A stretch of DNA of 14,101 nucleotides, taken from positions 1 to 14,101 of the forward strand of contig JAQVUQ010000025.1 in assembly GCA_028699365.1 (NCBI GenBank), read 5' to 3'. Below, in pieces: positions 7,140 to 14,101 of this stretch (positions within the stretch are counted from its first letter, which is position 1; each line of letters begins with the position of its first letter). A program made the translations under genes and the position numbers. This stretch comes from a bacterium. Lineage in GTDB: Bacteria > UBP13 > UBA5359. The notes below the pieces were generated by a model. It worked only from the letters and a program-made list of their open reading frames with translations, was not told the origin of the DNA and ran no database searches.

Positions 7140-7215
7140 TGGTGAGCCGTCAGGGAATCGAACCCTGGACACGCGGATTAAAAGTCCGCTGCTCTACCGA
7201 CTGAGCTAACGGCCC
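7140..7215 (-). tRNA. tRNA-Lys, anticodon TTT, CCA encoded
   Basis: The 76-base minus-strand sequence folds as a standard cloverleaf. The acceptor stem is GGGCCGT/ACGGCTC with one G-U pair. The D arm is GCTC...GAGC. The anticodon stem is GCGGA/TCCGC with loop CTTTTAA, so the anticodon is TTT. The T arm is CAGGG/CCCTG with TTCGATT. The discriminator is A, followed by genomic CCA. It has its own promoter and hairpin. Confidence 0.98.
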
Positions 7216-7238
7216 ATTTCGGGGAAAACACCTTGATA

Positions 7239-8562
<1,324 letters not shown>

Positions 8563-8574
8563 TCAACACCCCCG

Positions 8575-8601
8575 CTTGTAATTGCCTTATGCAATTGCAA
8601 G
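8575..8601. promoter_or_regulatory. hairpin immediately upstream of purA
   Basis: CTTGTAATTGC (8575-8585) and GCAATTGCAAG (8591-8601) pair over 11 positions with one non-Watson-Crick pair, around the loop CTTAT. It ends 12 bases before the purA ATG, next to the ribosome site, so it could affect purA translation. No known riboswitch class is recognised. Confidence 0.4.
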
Positions 8602-8622
8602 AAACATACCTGTATTAAAGCT

Positions 8623-8649
8623 CTTGAAGGGGCCGACAGCCCCTTCAAG
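8623..8649. promoter_or_regulatory. perfect 11-bp hairpin between purH and purA
   Basis: CTTGAAGGGGC (8623-8633) and GCCCCTTCAAG (8639-8649) are perfect arms around a 5-base loop, a very stable stem. On the minus strand AGCTTTAATA follows, with no T-run, so it is not a canonical terminator for purH. It may be an attenuator, an mRNA-stability element or a processing site. Confidence 0.45.
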
Positions 8650-8681
8650 ATTGATTGAAAAGGTTTTTTTCGCTACGGCAA

Positions 8682-10256
8682 TTAATGCTTGAAATGCCTG
8701 TAACCGGTGAAAACCATTGCTATGCCATGTTCGTTTGCAGCGGCTATGACTTCTTCGTCACGTATGGAACCGCCGGGTTGTATTACGGCTTTAATTCCTG
8801 CTGCTGCGGCGGCGTCAACCGCATCCCGGAAGGGGAAGAAGGCATCGGATGCCATAACTGCACCGGCGGCTCTCCCCTGCGCCTTCTTTACAGCCAGTTC
8901 CGCCGAATCCACCCTGCTCATCTGACCCACGCCTACACCGACCGTGACTCCGCCTGATGCCAGAAGAATGGCGTTTGATTTGAGATGCTTTACCATCTTC
9001 CAGGCAAATTCCAGATCCCGCCAGTCACGCTCATCGGGGCTGACATCGGTGACAACTTTCGCCGTCGATCTGTCAAAGGTCAGTGTATCCCGATCCTGTA
9101 TCAGCATGCCTCCGGTAACCTTCTTCATATCGAGACCGCCTGGAGTATACCCGTCTTTCCAGTCAGAAACGCTTAAGACTCTCAGGTTCTTCTTCGTTTT
9201 CAGCACTTCCAGCGCTTCGGGGGAATACCCCGGAGCAATCACGGCTTCAAGAAAGGTTCCCGCCAGCTCATTGGCGGTGTCCACATCCACGGATATACTG
9301 AGGCCGACGATACCGCCGTATGCCGATACTGAATCGGCGGCATAGGCCTGCTTATAGGCTTCGGTGAGGTTACCGGCTATCGCCGTCCCACAGGGATTGG
9401 TATGCTTTATAACCACCGCGGCCGGCTCGGTAAACTCCTTGACTATTTCAAGAGCCGCATTTATATCTATGATATTGTTGAAAGAGAGTTCCTTGCCCCA
9501 AAGCTGCTTTGCATTGGATACTGAAGGCTCCGTAGAGTTACCCTCGGCATAAAAGGCGGCGCTTTGATGCGGGTTCTCTCCATAGCGAAGATCCTGGATC
9601 TTTGTCAGGGCAACAGGTAACTGCTTGGGATACCTGGGGTAACTTACCTCGCCACGGCCACTCAGATATCGGAAGATCATCCCGTCATAAGCGGCGGTAT
9701 GATTGAATGCCTCGACAGCAAGCTCCTCACGGGTTTTGTAACCCAGAGCACCGTTATTAATCTTGAGTTCCCCGGTAACTTCAGCGTAACGCCCGGGATC
9801 GACCACTACAGCAACGCCGGCAAAGTTCTTGGCGGCAGAACGTATCATGGAAGGGCCGCCGATATCGATGTTCTCTATCGCTTCCTCCAGCGACACATCG
9901 TCTTTAGCCACGGTCCGGGCAAAGGGATAGAGGTTGACTACCACCATATCGATCATGGGGATACCGTGCTCTTTTAGAGCCTGCATATGCTCCGGGACAT
10001 CCCTTCTGGCAAGCAACCCTCCGTGAACCCTGGGATGCAGCGTTTTAACTCTGCCGTCCATCATTTCAGGAAATCCGGTGATATCGGATATCCCTACCAC
10101 AGGTATGCCTGCTTCCGTCAGCGCCCTGGCGGTGCCTCCGGTGGAAACAATCTCAACACCAAAGTCATTCAGTGTGCGGGCAAAATCGACTATGCCCTCC
10201 TTGTCGGATACGCTTATAAGCGCTCGCTCTATCCTTACCAAGTCCAGGTTTACCAT
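8682..10256 (-). CDS. purH: bifunctional AICAR formyltransferase / IMP cyclohydrolase
   Basis: PurH performs the last two steps of de novo IMP synthesis: formyl transfer from 10-formyl-THF to AICAR, then ring closure of FAICAR. The 524 residues match the family. The N-terminal MGS-like cyclohydrolase domain (about 1-200) shows [42 protein letters not shown] and [14 protein letters not shown]. The C-terminal formyltransferase domain shows RYGENPHQ and the catalytic KHTNPCG at 284-290. The end reads [10 protein letters not shown], the usual RHF terminus. The ATG is preceded by GGAGTAAGGA. It lies 55 bp after pfkA with no clear promoter between, so co-transcription with pfkA is possible, and it precedes purA. 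Its product IMP is the substrate of PurA. Confidence 0.98.
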   Translation of the reverse strand: MVNLDLVRIERALISVSDKEGIVDFARTLNDFGVEIVSTGGTARALTEAGIPVVGISDITGFPEMMDGRVKTLHPRVHGGLLARRDVPEHMQALKEHGIPMIDMVVVNLYPFARTVAKDDVSLEEAIENIDIGGPSMIRSAAKNFAGVAVVVDPGRYAEVTGELKINNGALGYKTREELAVEAFNHTAAYDGMIFRYLSGRGEVSYPRYPKQLPVALTKIQDLRYGENPHQSAAFYAEGNSTEPSVSNAKQLWGKELSFNNIIDINAALEIVKEFTEPAAVVIKHTNPCGTAIAGNLTEAYKQAYAADSVSAYGGIVGLSISVDVDTANELAGTFLEAVIAPGYSPEALEVLKTKKNLRVLSVSDWKDGYTPGGLDMKKVTGGMLIQDRDTLTFDRSTAKVVTDVSPDERDWRDLEFAWKMVKHLKSNAILLASGGVTVGVGVGQMSRVDSAELAVKKAQGRAAGAVMASDAFFPFRDAVDAAAAAGIKAVIQPGGSIRDEEVIAAANEHGIAMVFTGYRHFKH

Positions 10257-10311
10257 TTCCTTACTCCATCACAATTGCCGTTTAAGGCCGTACTATCACC
10301 CGCAAAATTAC

Positions 10312-11274
10312 CTATATGGCCAGTATTTCGGCCAAATGGTAATCTGCGATATCGATTTTTTTCTCCTGCTCCCATGCACAGTTGAGCTTGTTGCAAACGA
10401 CCTGGTCCGAGATTATGCCCACCATGCAGCCGTAATCGCCGTTCATCAACGCAGTGACTGCGGCAGCGCCGAAACGACTGGCCAGGATTCTATCAAGCGC
10501 CGTGGGAGACCCTCCACGTTGAACATGACCGAGAACGCTCACCCGGGTCTCAAAGCCGGTAAGCTTTCCAATCCCGGAGGCAACCTCAACCGCTGAGCAA
10601 GCCCCCTCGGCAACAACGATTATGCTGGACAACTTGCCGCGCTTATATCCGGCTCTCAACCGCTGTGCAATCTTTTCCAGACTATAGTCCACCTCAGGCA
10701 TAAGGATAGCCTCGGCTCCACCGGAGAGGCCTACCTGCAACGCTATACAGCCCTTCTCTCTACCCATAACCTCGACTACGAATATTCTCTCGTGTGAATC
10801 TGCGGTATCGCGAAGCTTGTCGATGATATCCAGGGCGGTATTGACGGCGGTATCAAAGCCAATAGAATAGTCGGTGCAGGCTATATCGTTGTCAATGGAA
10901 CCGGGGATGCCGACCGTAGGTACGCCCCACTCCCTGTAAAGAACATCAGCGCCATGAAACGAGCCGTCGCCGCCTATAACAATCAATCCGTCTATACCGT
11001 TGCGCTTGAGAATATCAACCGCTTTTTTTTGTCCCTCCGAAGTACGGAACTCCGGCGAGCGCGATGATTGCAGGATAGTGCCGCCTCTATTGATGATGCC
11101 GCCTACGGATGCCAGATCCATCGGACGCAGTTCCTCACAGAGCAGGCCTGCATAGCCGCGCTCTATTCCGGTAACCTTAAGACCGTTGTATATTGCAGAT
11201 CTAACCACAGCCCTGATCGCAGCATTCATGCCCGGGGCATCTCCGCCACTGGTTAACAGACCTATGTGTTTCAC
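10312..11274 (-). CDS. pfkA: ATP-dependent 6-phosphofructokinase
   Basis: PfkA phosphorylates fructose 6-phosphate to fructose 1,6-bisphosphate, the committed glycolytic step, in the cytoplasm. The 320 residues match the bacterial length. Motifs are TSGGDAPGMNAAIRA (8-22), GGDGSFHGA (101-109), PGSIDND (124-130, catalytic Asp128), TDYSIGFDTA and VVEVMGREKG. The Gly in GGDGS and the Gly in PGSIDND are the ATP-type residues; pyrophosphate-dependent enzymes usually have Asp and Lys there. Ser replaces the more usual Thr in TIDND. The start is GTG with GAGGT a few bases upstream. It follows accA by 169 bp holding palindromes and its own promoter. Placement after accD-accA matches the order known in Bacillota. 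Confidence 0.97.
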   Translation of the reverse strand: MKHIGLLTSGGDAPGMNAAIRAVVRSAIYNGLKVTGIERGYAGLLCEELRPMDLASVGGIINRGGTILQSSRSPEFRTSEGQKKAVDILKRNGIDGLIVIGGDGSFHGADVLYREWGVPTVGIPGSIDNDIACTDYSIGFDTAVNTALDIIDKLRDTADSHERIFVVEVMGREKGCIALQVGLSGGAEAILMPEVDYSLEKIAQRLRAGYKRGKLSSIIVVAEGACSAVEVASGIGKLTGFETRVSVLGHVQRGGSPTALDRILASRFGAAAVTALMNGDYGCMVGIISDQVVCNKLNCAWEQEKKIDIADYHLAEILAI

Positions 11275-11305
11275 AATTTACCTCACGGTAGATTATTGTT
11301 GAGCC

Positions 11306-11339
11306 GAGGTAGAGGCAGGTTTCAAACCCGTCCTTACTC
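11306..11339. repeat. imperfect palindromic repeat (REP-like), copy 1
   Basis: The unit has a GGTAGAGGCAGGTTT arm facing an AAACCCGTCCTTAC arm. The inner GGTTT/AAACC part pairs well and the outer part is imperfect. It lies in the pfkA leader, between promoter and start codon, so it would be present in pfkA mRNA. A half-unit (CAGGTT..CAAG) recurs twice at about 11384-11418. Confidence 0.5.
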
Positions 11340-11347
11340 AAAATGAA

Positions 11348-11376
11348 ATATTAGCACAGCCGTTGACAAAAGACAA
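11348..11376 (-). promoter_or_regulatory. sigma70-type promoter of pfkA
   Basis: On the minus strand TTGTCT (11376-11371), a 17-base spacer and TAATAT (11353-11348) form the boxes. TGC precedes the -10, giving an extended TGn motif. The predicted start near 11341 leaves a leader of about 67 bases that includes palindrome copy 1. Confidence 0.65.
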
Positions 11377-11418
11377 GGCAGGGGCAGGTTCTCAAGCCGA
11401 GACAGGGACAGGTTTCAA

Positions 11419-11447
11419 GTAGGGTCGGGTTTGAAAACCGCCCCTAC
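11419..11447. repeat. palindromic repeat (REP-like), copy 2, overlapping the accA stop
   Basis: The arms GTAGGG-t-CGGTTT-like (11419-11432) and AAACCG-c-CCCTAC (11435-11447) form a nearly perfect hairpin with a 2-base centre. The accA TAG (11446-11444) lies in the right arm. On the minus strand no T-run follows, so a role in 3'-end stability is as likely as termination. Confidence 0.55.
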
Positions 11448-12397
11448 TCTCCGAGAACGCCCATGCGCCTGAACTTATCATAACGATCCGAAACCAATTC
11501 TTCCGAGGTCATAGCCGAGAGTTCACCCAGATGCCGCTTTACGGCTCGCTTAACAGCGCTGATGGTCTTCTCGCAATCGTTATGTGCCCCACCGACGGGC
11601 TCTGGAATGATCTCGTCGATAATGCCGAATTTTTTAAGATCGACTGCTGTCAGCCGCAATATATCGGCCGCCTCCTGAGCTCTTCCGGCATCCTTCCAGA
11701 GAATCGCCGCACAGCCCTCGGGAGAGATAACCGAATATACCGAGTTCTCCAGCATAAGTATGCGGTTGGCAACACCTAAGCCTATGGCACCACCGCTTCC
11801 ACCCTCACCGATTATGACGGCAACGACCGGCGTCTTCAACTGCGACATGAAACGCAAACTGCTGGCAATGGCTTCACTCTGGCCTCTCTCCTCAGCTTCT
11901 ATGCCGCAAAAAGCTCCCTGGGTATCTATAAACGTCAGTATCGGTCGCTTGAAGCGCTCCGCCTGCTCCATCAATCGCATCGCCTTGCGGTACCCTTCAG
12001 GATGAGCACAACCGAAATTCCTTTCGATGTTCTCCATGGTGTTGCGCCCCTTCTGATGGCCGATAAAGAGCACCGGCTTGCCGTCGAGTTTTGCAAACCC
12101 GCCCACTATCGACTTGTCATCTCCATAATGACGATCCCCATGCAACTCAATATATTCATCAAACAAGGCATTGGCATAATCAAGCGTGTAAGGACGCAGC
12201 GGGTGCCTGGCCATCTGGGTCTTCTGCCAGGGCGTAAGATTCCTGTAGATACGGCGTTTCAACTTCTCAGCTCTCTCTTCCAGGTTTCCTATCTGCTCAC
12301 TGAGATCTATATTCTGTGTTTCAGCGAGGTTCTTCAATTCCGCTATCTTACCCTCAAGTTCCTTGACTGGCTTCTCTATCTCTATCAATCCGACCAT
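11444..12397 (-). CDS. accA: acetyl-CoA carboxylase carboxyltransferase subunit alpha
   Basis: AccA and AccD form the carboxyltransferase that moves CO2 from carboxybiotin to acetyl-CoA, giving malonyl-CoA for fatty acid synthesis. The 317 residues match the family. The N-terminal helical region (about 1-55, PVKELEGKIAELKNLAE) leads to TPWQKTQMARHPLRPYTLDY. Typical segments follow: ELHGDRHYGDD, GHQKGRNTMENIERNFG, FIDTQGAFCGIEAEERGQ, and the oxyanion-hole stretch GEGGSGGAIGLGVANR with SPEGCAAILWKDA. The ATG lies 15 bp after the accD stop. Its SD AAGGTGG overlaps that stop region, so the pair is translationally close. Its 3' end overlaps a palindromic repeat. Biotin carrier and carboxylase genes (accB, accC) are not in the window. 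Confidence 0.98.
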   Translation of the reverse strand: MVGLIEIEKPVKELEGKIAELKNLAETQNIDLSEQIGNLEERAEKLKRRIYRNLTPWQKTQMARHPLRPYTLDYANALFDEYIELHGDRHYGDDKSIVGGFAKLDGKPVLFIGHQKGRNTMENIERNFGCAHPEGYRKAMRLMEQAERFKRPILTFIDTQGAFCGIEAEERGQSEAIASSLRFMSQLKTPVVAVIIGEGGSGGAIGLGVANRILMLENSVYSVISPEGCAAILWKDAGRAQEAADILRLTAVDLKKFGIIDEIIPEPVGGAHNDCEKTISAVKRAVKRHLGELSAMTSEELVSDRYDKFRRMGVLGE

Positions 12398-12412
12398 TTG
12401 AATAAAACCACC

Positions 12413-13264
12413 TTAATCCAGATAAAAGCTGTAGAGTGTCGATATTGTGGCAACGATGTCCTTGCGCATAACTATGATATCGACAAATCCGTGTTCGAGT
12501 TGAAATTCGGCACGCTGGAATCCCTCCGGCAGTTTCTGCCGTATGGTCTGCTCGATAACTCTGGGACCGGCAAAGCCTATCAAAGCTCCGGGCTCGGCCA
12601 TTATGACATCCCCCAGTGAGGCAAAACTGGCAGCCACACCGCCCATGGTAGGATCGGTCAGGACAACGATGTAAGGCAATCCCGCTTCCCGCAATCTGGC
12701 AGCAGCAGCACTCGTCTTAGCCATCTGCATCAGAGAGAGTATGCCCTCCTGCATCCTGGCCCCCCCCCCGGAGGCGGATATGACAAGCACAGGCAATCTG
12801 AGTTCAATAGCTCTTTCCATAGCCGTTACTATCTTTTCACCTACGACCGATCCCATGCTCCCGCCCATGAAAGCGAAATCGGTCACGGCAATTACGGTCT
12901 TATAACCTGCAACGGTTGCCTGGCCGGTTATGACTGCATCCGTCTGGCCGGTTTTGCTCATGCTCTTGGCGAGTTTGCTTTCGTATTCGGGAAAATCCAG
13001 CGGATTAGCCGATGACATATCGCTGTCGTATTCCTCAAAGGATCCGGCATCTATGGTAATATCCAGACGCTCTCTGGCGGAAAGACGAAAATGATGAGAG
13101 CATTTGGGACACACTTTATGATTCTTTTCCAGTTCCTTATTATATATTACATCCTCACAGCCGGGACATTTAGTCATCAAACCGTCAGGCACTCTTAAAT
13201 GGCTGCTCTCAAGACCCGTGGATGAGTACTTTGGTCTCTTGATAAACCAATCCTTCAAAGTCAA
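12413..13264 (-). CDS. accD: acetyl-CoA carboxylase carboxyltransferase subunit beta, TTG start
   Basis: AccD is the zinc-binding partner of AccA in the carboxyltransferase. The start is set by AGGAGGTGA (minus strand) a few bases before TTG at 13264, giving 283 residues starting [15 protein letters not shown]. The frame runs on upstream to 13330, but that extension would encode the SD itself and adds 22 atypical residues, so I reject it. The N-terminal zinc ribbon has Cys33, Cys36, Cys52 and Cys55 (CPGC...CPKC). The core shows [29 protein letters not shown] (GGGARM at 166-171) and [16 protein letters not shown]. The GGG codons sit in a run of ten G, an unusual homopolymer for this gene. An extended -10 promoter lies about 60 bases upstream. 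It is 15 bp before accA. Confidence 0.97.
   Translation of the reverse strand: MTLKDWFIKRPKYSSTGLESSHLRVPDGLMTKCPGCEDVIYNKELEKNHKVCPKCSHHFRLSARERLDITIDAGSFEEYDSDMSSANPLDFPEYESKLAKSMSKTGQTDAVITGQATVAGYKTVIAVTDFAFMGGSMGSVVGEKIVTAMERAIELRLPVLVISASGGGARMQEGILSLMQMAKTSAAAARLREAGLPYIVVLTDPTMGGVAASFASLGDVIMAEPGALIGFAGPRVIEQTIRQKLPEGFQRAEFQLEHGFVDIIVMRKDIVATISTLYSFYLD
12760..12769. repeat. C10/G10 homopolymer inside accD
   Basis: Ten C in a row on the plus strand (ten G in the coding strand) encode the Gly-Gly-Gly of GGGARM plus the first base of Ala. The reading frame is intact as given. Runs this long are prone to slippage and to sequencing error. Confidence 0.9.
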
Positions 13265-13328
13265 AGGGGAATCACCTCCTGTGATAAACCTGTGCGGACA
13301 GATACCTGGCCGACACCTGAGTGCCAAC

Positions 13329-13337
13329 ATTATACCA
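13329..13337 (-). promoter_or_regulatory. extended -10 promoter for accD-accA
   Basis: The minus strand reads TGG TATAAT, a perfect -10 with the TGn extension. No good -35 box is found at 16-18 bases upstream, as is usual for extended -10 promoters. The predicted start near 13322 gives a leader of about 58 bases to the TTG at 13264. Confidence 0.55.
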
Positions 13338-13384
13338 TACTTTCAGGACAAATTTGTAGGTGCCTTGAGTCCATCTGTCAGCTT

Positions 13385-13440
13385 AGGCACAAAGGCACAC
13401 AACTGATAGCGCGTATTCCGGGTCAGGCACAAAGGCACAA
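13385..13440. repeat. octamer repeats AGGCACAA, two pairs
   Basis: Two tandem pairs of the octamer occur at 13385-13400 (second unit AGGCACAC) and 13425-13440 (two exact units). They lie in the 344-bp gap between the divergent accD and pheA genes, upstream of the accD promoter. The reverse complement of the unit recurs at 13528-13559. Apart from these and the two promoters I see nothing else in the gap except GC-rich GGGCCC sites near 13474 and 13503. Confidence 0.8.
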
Positions 13441-13527
13441 AGATTCAAGTATAGAATTATGCTCTTTTAGGACGGGCCCCGGGAATTACCCTTGGATTCG
13501 ATGGGCCCTATAGACGGACCCAAACCC

Positions 13528-13559
13528 TCTGTGCCTTTGTGCCTCTGTGCCTCTGTGCC
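13528..13559. repeat. four tandem octamers TCTGTGCC/TTTGTGCC
   Basis: Four head-to-tail 8-base units, TCTGTGCC three times and TTTGTGCC once, end 10 bases before the pheA -35 box. They are the inverse of the AGGCACAA units at 13385-13440, so the two arrays could pair across about 90 bases. Confidence 0.85.
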
Positions 13560-13569
13560 TGTAATAATG

Positions 13570-13598
13570 TTGACTGTCAGCCGTTCATACTATATATT
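13570..13598 (+). promoter_or_regulatory. near-consensus sigma70 promoter of pheA, leaderless geometry
   Basis: TTGACT (13570-13575), a 17-base spacer and TATATT (13593-13598) match sigma70 promoters closely. Initiation 7-11 bases after the -10 falls at about 13605-13609, on or just before the ATG at 13609. No SD precedes that ATG. Confidence 0.7.
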
Positions 13599-13608
13599 TA
13601 TATCTATT

Positions 13609-14101
13609 ATGAGCCTTGATAAGCAGCGTAAAATAATCGATGCCCTGGATAACGATATAGTTCAGTTGCTGAACCGCAGAGCGTCCGTTGCCGTTGAGAT
13701 CGCCAGGATCAAGGCGGAGAGCGGAGCCAAGAGCTATTATGCTCCTGTAAGAGAAAAGAGAGTTTATGATAGAATAGCTGATCTGAATCAGGGTCCGTTA
13801 CCGGATGAAGCTCTTCGAAACATATACAGAGAGGTCATGTCCGCCACGCTGGCACTTGAGCAACCGCTGCAGGTAGCCTACCTGGGGCCTCAGACCACCT
13901 TCACGCATATGGCTTGCCTCCAGCGCTTCGGCAACAGCGCAGCATTCGTTCCCTGTGATTCCATCGATGCCGTATTCTCCATGGTGGAAAGACGACAGAC
14001 CGACTACGGCGTGGTTCCCATCGAGAATTCGACCGAAGGCGCGGTTAACCATACATTAGACAGATTCATGGATACGGATCTGAAGATCTGCGGAGAGCTG
14101 T
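13609..14101 (+). CDS. pheA: chorismate mutase / prephenate dehydratase (P-protein), 5' part
   Basis: The P-protein converts chorismate to prephenate and then to phenylpyruvate for phenylalanine synthesis. The window holds 164 codons; the gene continues past its right edge. Residues 1-85 form an AroQ-type chorismate mutase (IDALDNDIVQLLNRRASVAV, AEIARIK-like helix, APVREKRVYDRI) with the expected Arg and Lys residues (Arg24, Lys35, Arg48). From residue 88 the prephenate dehydratase domain begins: VAYLGPQTTFTHMA, then DYGVVPIENSTEGAVNHTLD. The catalytic Thr/Phe motif and the ACT regulatory domain would lie outside the window. ATG at 13609 is the only sensible start. It has no SD but a strong promoter directly upstream, suggesting a leaderless mRNA. 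It is divergent from accD. Confidence 0.95.
   Translation, partial: MSLDKQRKIIDALDNDIVQLLNRRASVAVEIARIKAESGAKSYYAPVREKRVYDRIADLNQGPLPDEALRNIYREVMSATLALEQPLQVAYLGPQTTFTHMACLQRFGNSAAFVPCDSIDAVFSMVERRQTDYGVVPIENSTEGAVNHTLDRFMDTDLKICGEL

Noticed and set aside
7090-7215. Integration attachment site at the tRNA-Lys 3' end
   Set aside because: I looked for a second copy of the tRNA 3' sequence (GGTTCGATTCCCTGACGG) in the window and saw none.
12002-12619. 205-residue plus-strand frame across accA and accD
   Set aside because: It covers the complements of two intact core genes and their junction, with no start signal or recognisable domain.
13265-13330. Longer N-terminus for accD
   Set aside because: The extra 22 residues include the translation of the AGGAGGTGA ribosome site and overlap the predicted promoter; the TTG at 13264 fits the family N-terminus.
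13385-13559. CRISPR-like array
   Set aside because: The units are contiguous 8-mers with no spacers and occur in both orientations.

Overview
This is a bacterial chromosomal window. Evidence: tRNA-Lys with an encoded CCA end, strong Shine-Dalgarno (SD) sites, ATG/GTG/TTG starts, sigma70-type promoters, and acetyl-CoA carboxylase, 6-phosphofructokinase and de novo purine genes. The accD-accA-pfkA order is known from Bacillota. That order, the short intergenic palindromes and one apparently leaderless promoter do not fix the phylum, and I do not assign one. The window is mostly ordinary core metabolism plus one accessory-looking patch.

Left (1-1929, minus strand): a tight four-gene unit runs from an extended -10 promoter (1983-2012). 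It encodes a small membrane protein with a His/Asp motif, a TPR protein, a phasin-like coiled-coil protein, and ApbE, a flavin transferase cut by the window edge. Divergent from it (2149-5699, plus strand) is a two-gene exported unit. The first gene encodes an unrecognised secreted protein with a helical N-terminus and a Pro-rich linker. The second encodes an 824-residue secreted protein made almost wholly of about 22 ankyrin repeats.

Middle (5700-7100): a poorly coding patch holds an N-terminally broken Xre-type helix-turn-helix gene, a 53-residue ORF with a good SD, and two small ORFs, one with a phage-tail-like N-terminus. It lies downstream of a self-contained tRNA-Lys unit (promoter, tRNA, hairpin). 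The -35 box of that unit overlaps the purA stop codon.

Right (7264-13264, minus strand): accD-accA, then pfkA with its own promoter, then purH and purA. They cover malonyl-CoA formation (carboxyltransferase subunits), the committed step of glycolysis, the last two steps to IMP, and the branch to AMP. Palindromic repeats flank the pfkA promoter, and two hairpins lie between purH and purA. At 13609 a bifunctional chorismate mutase/prephenate dehydratase gene starts on the plus strand and runs off the window. Its promoter places the transcription start at or within a few bases of the ATG. Inverted octamer arrays lie between accD and this gene.

I found no convincing new multi-gene system. The points most worth a second look are the secreted ankyrin pair, the leaderless pheA promoter, the G10 tract in an active-site motif of accD, the octamer arrays, and the decayed patch beside tRNA-Lys.
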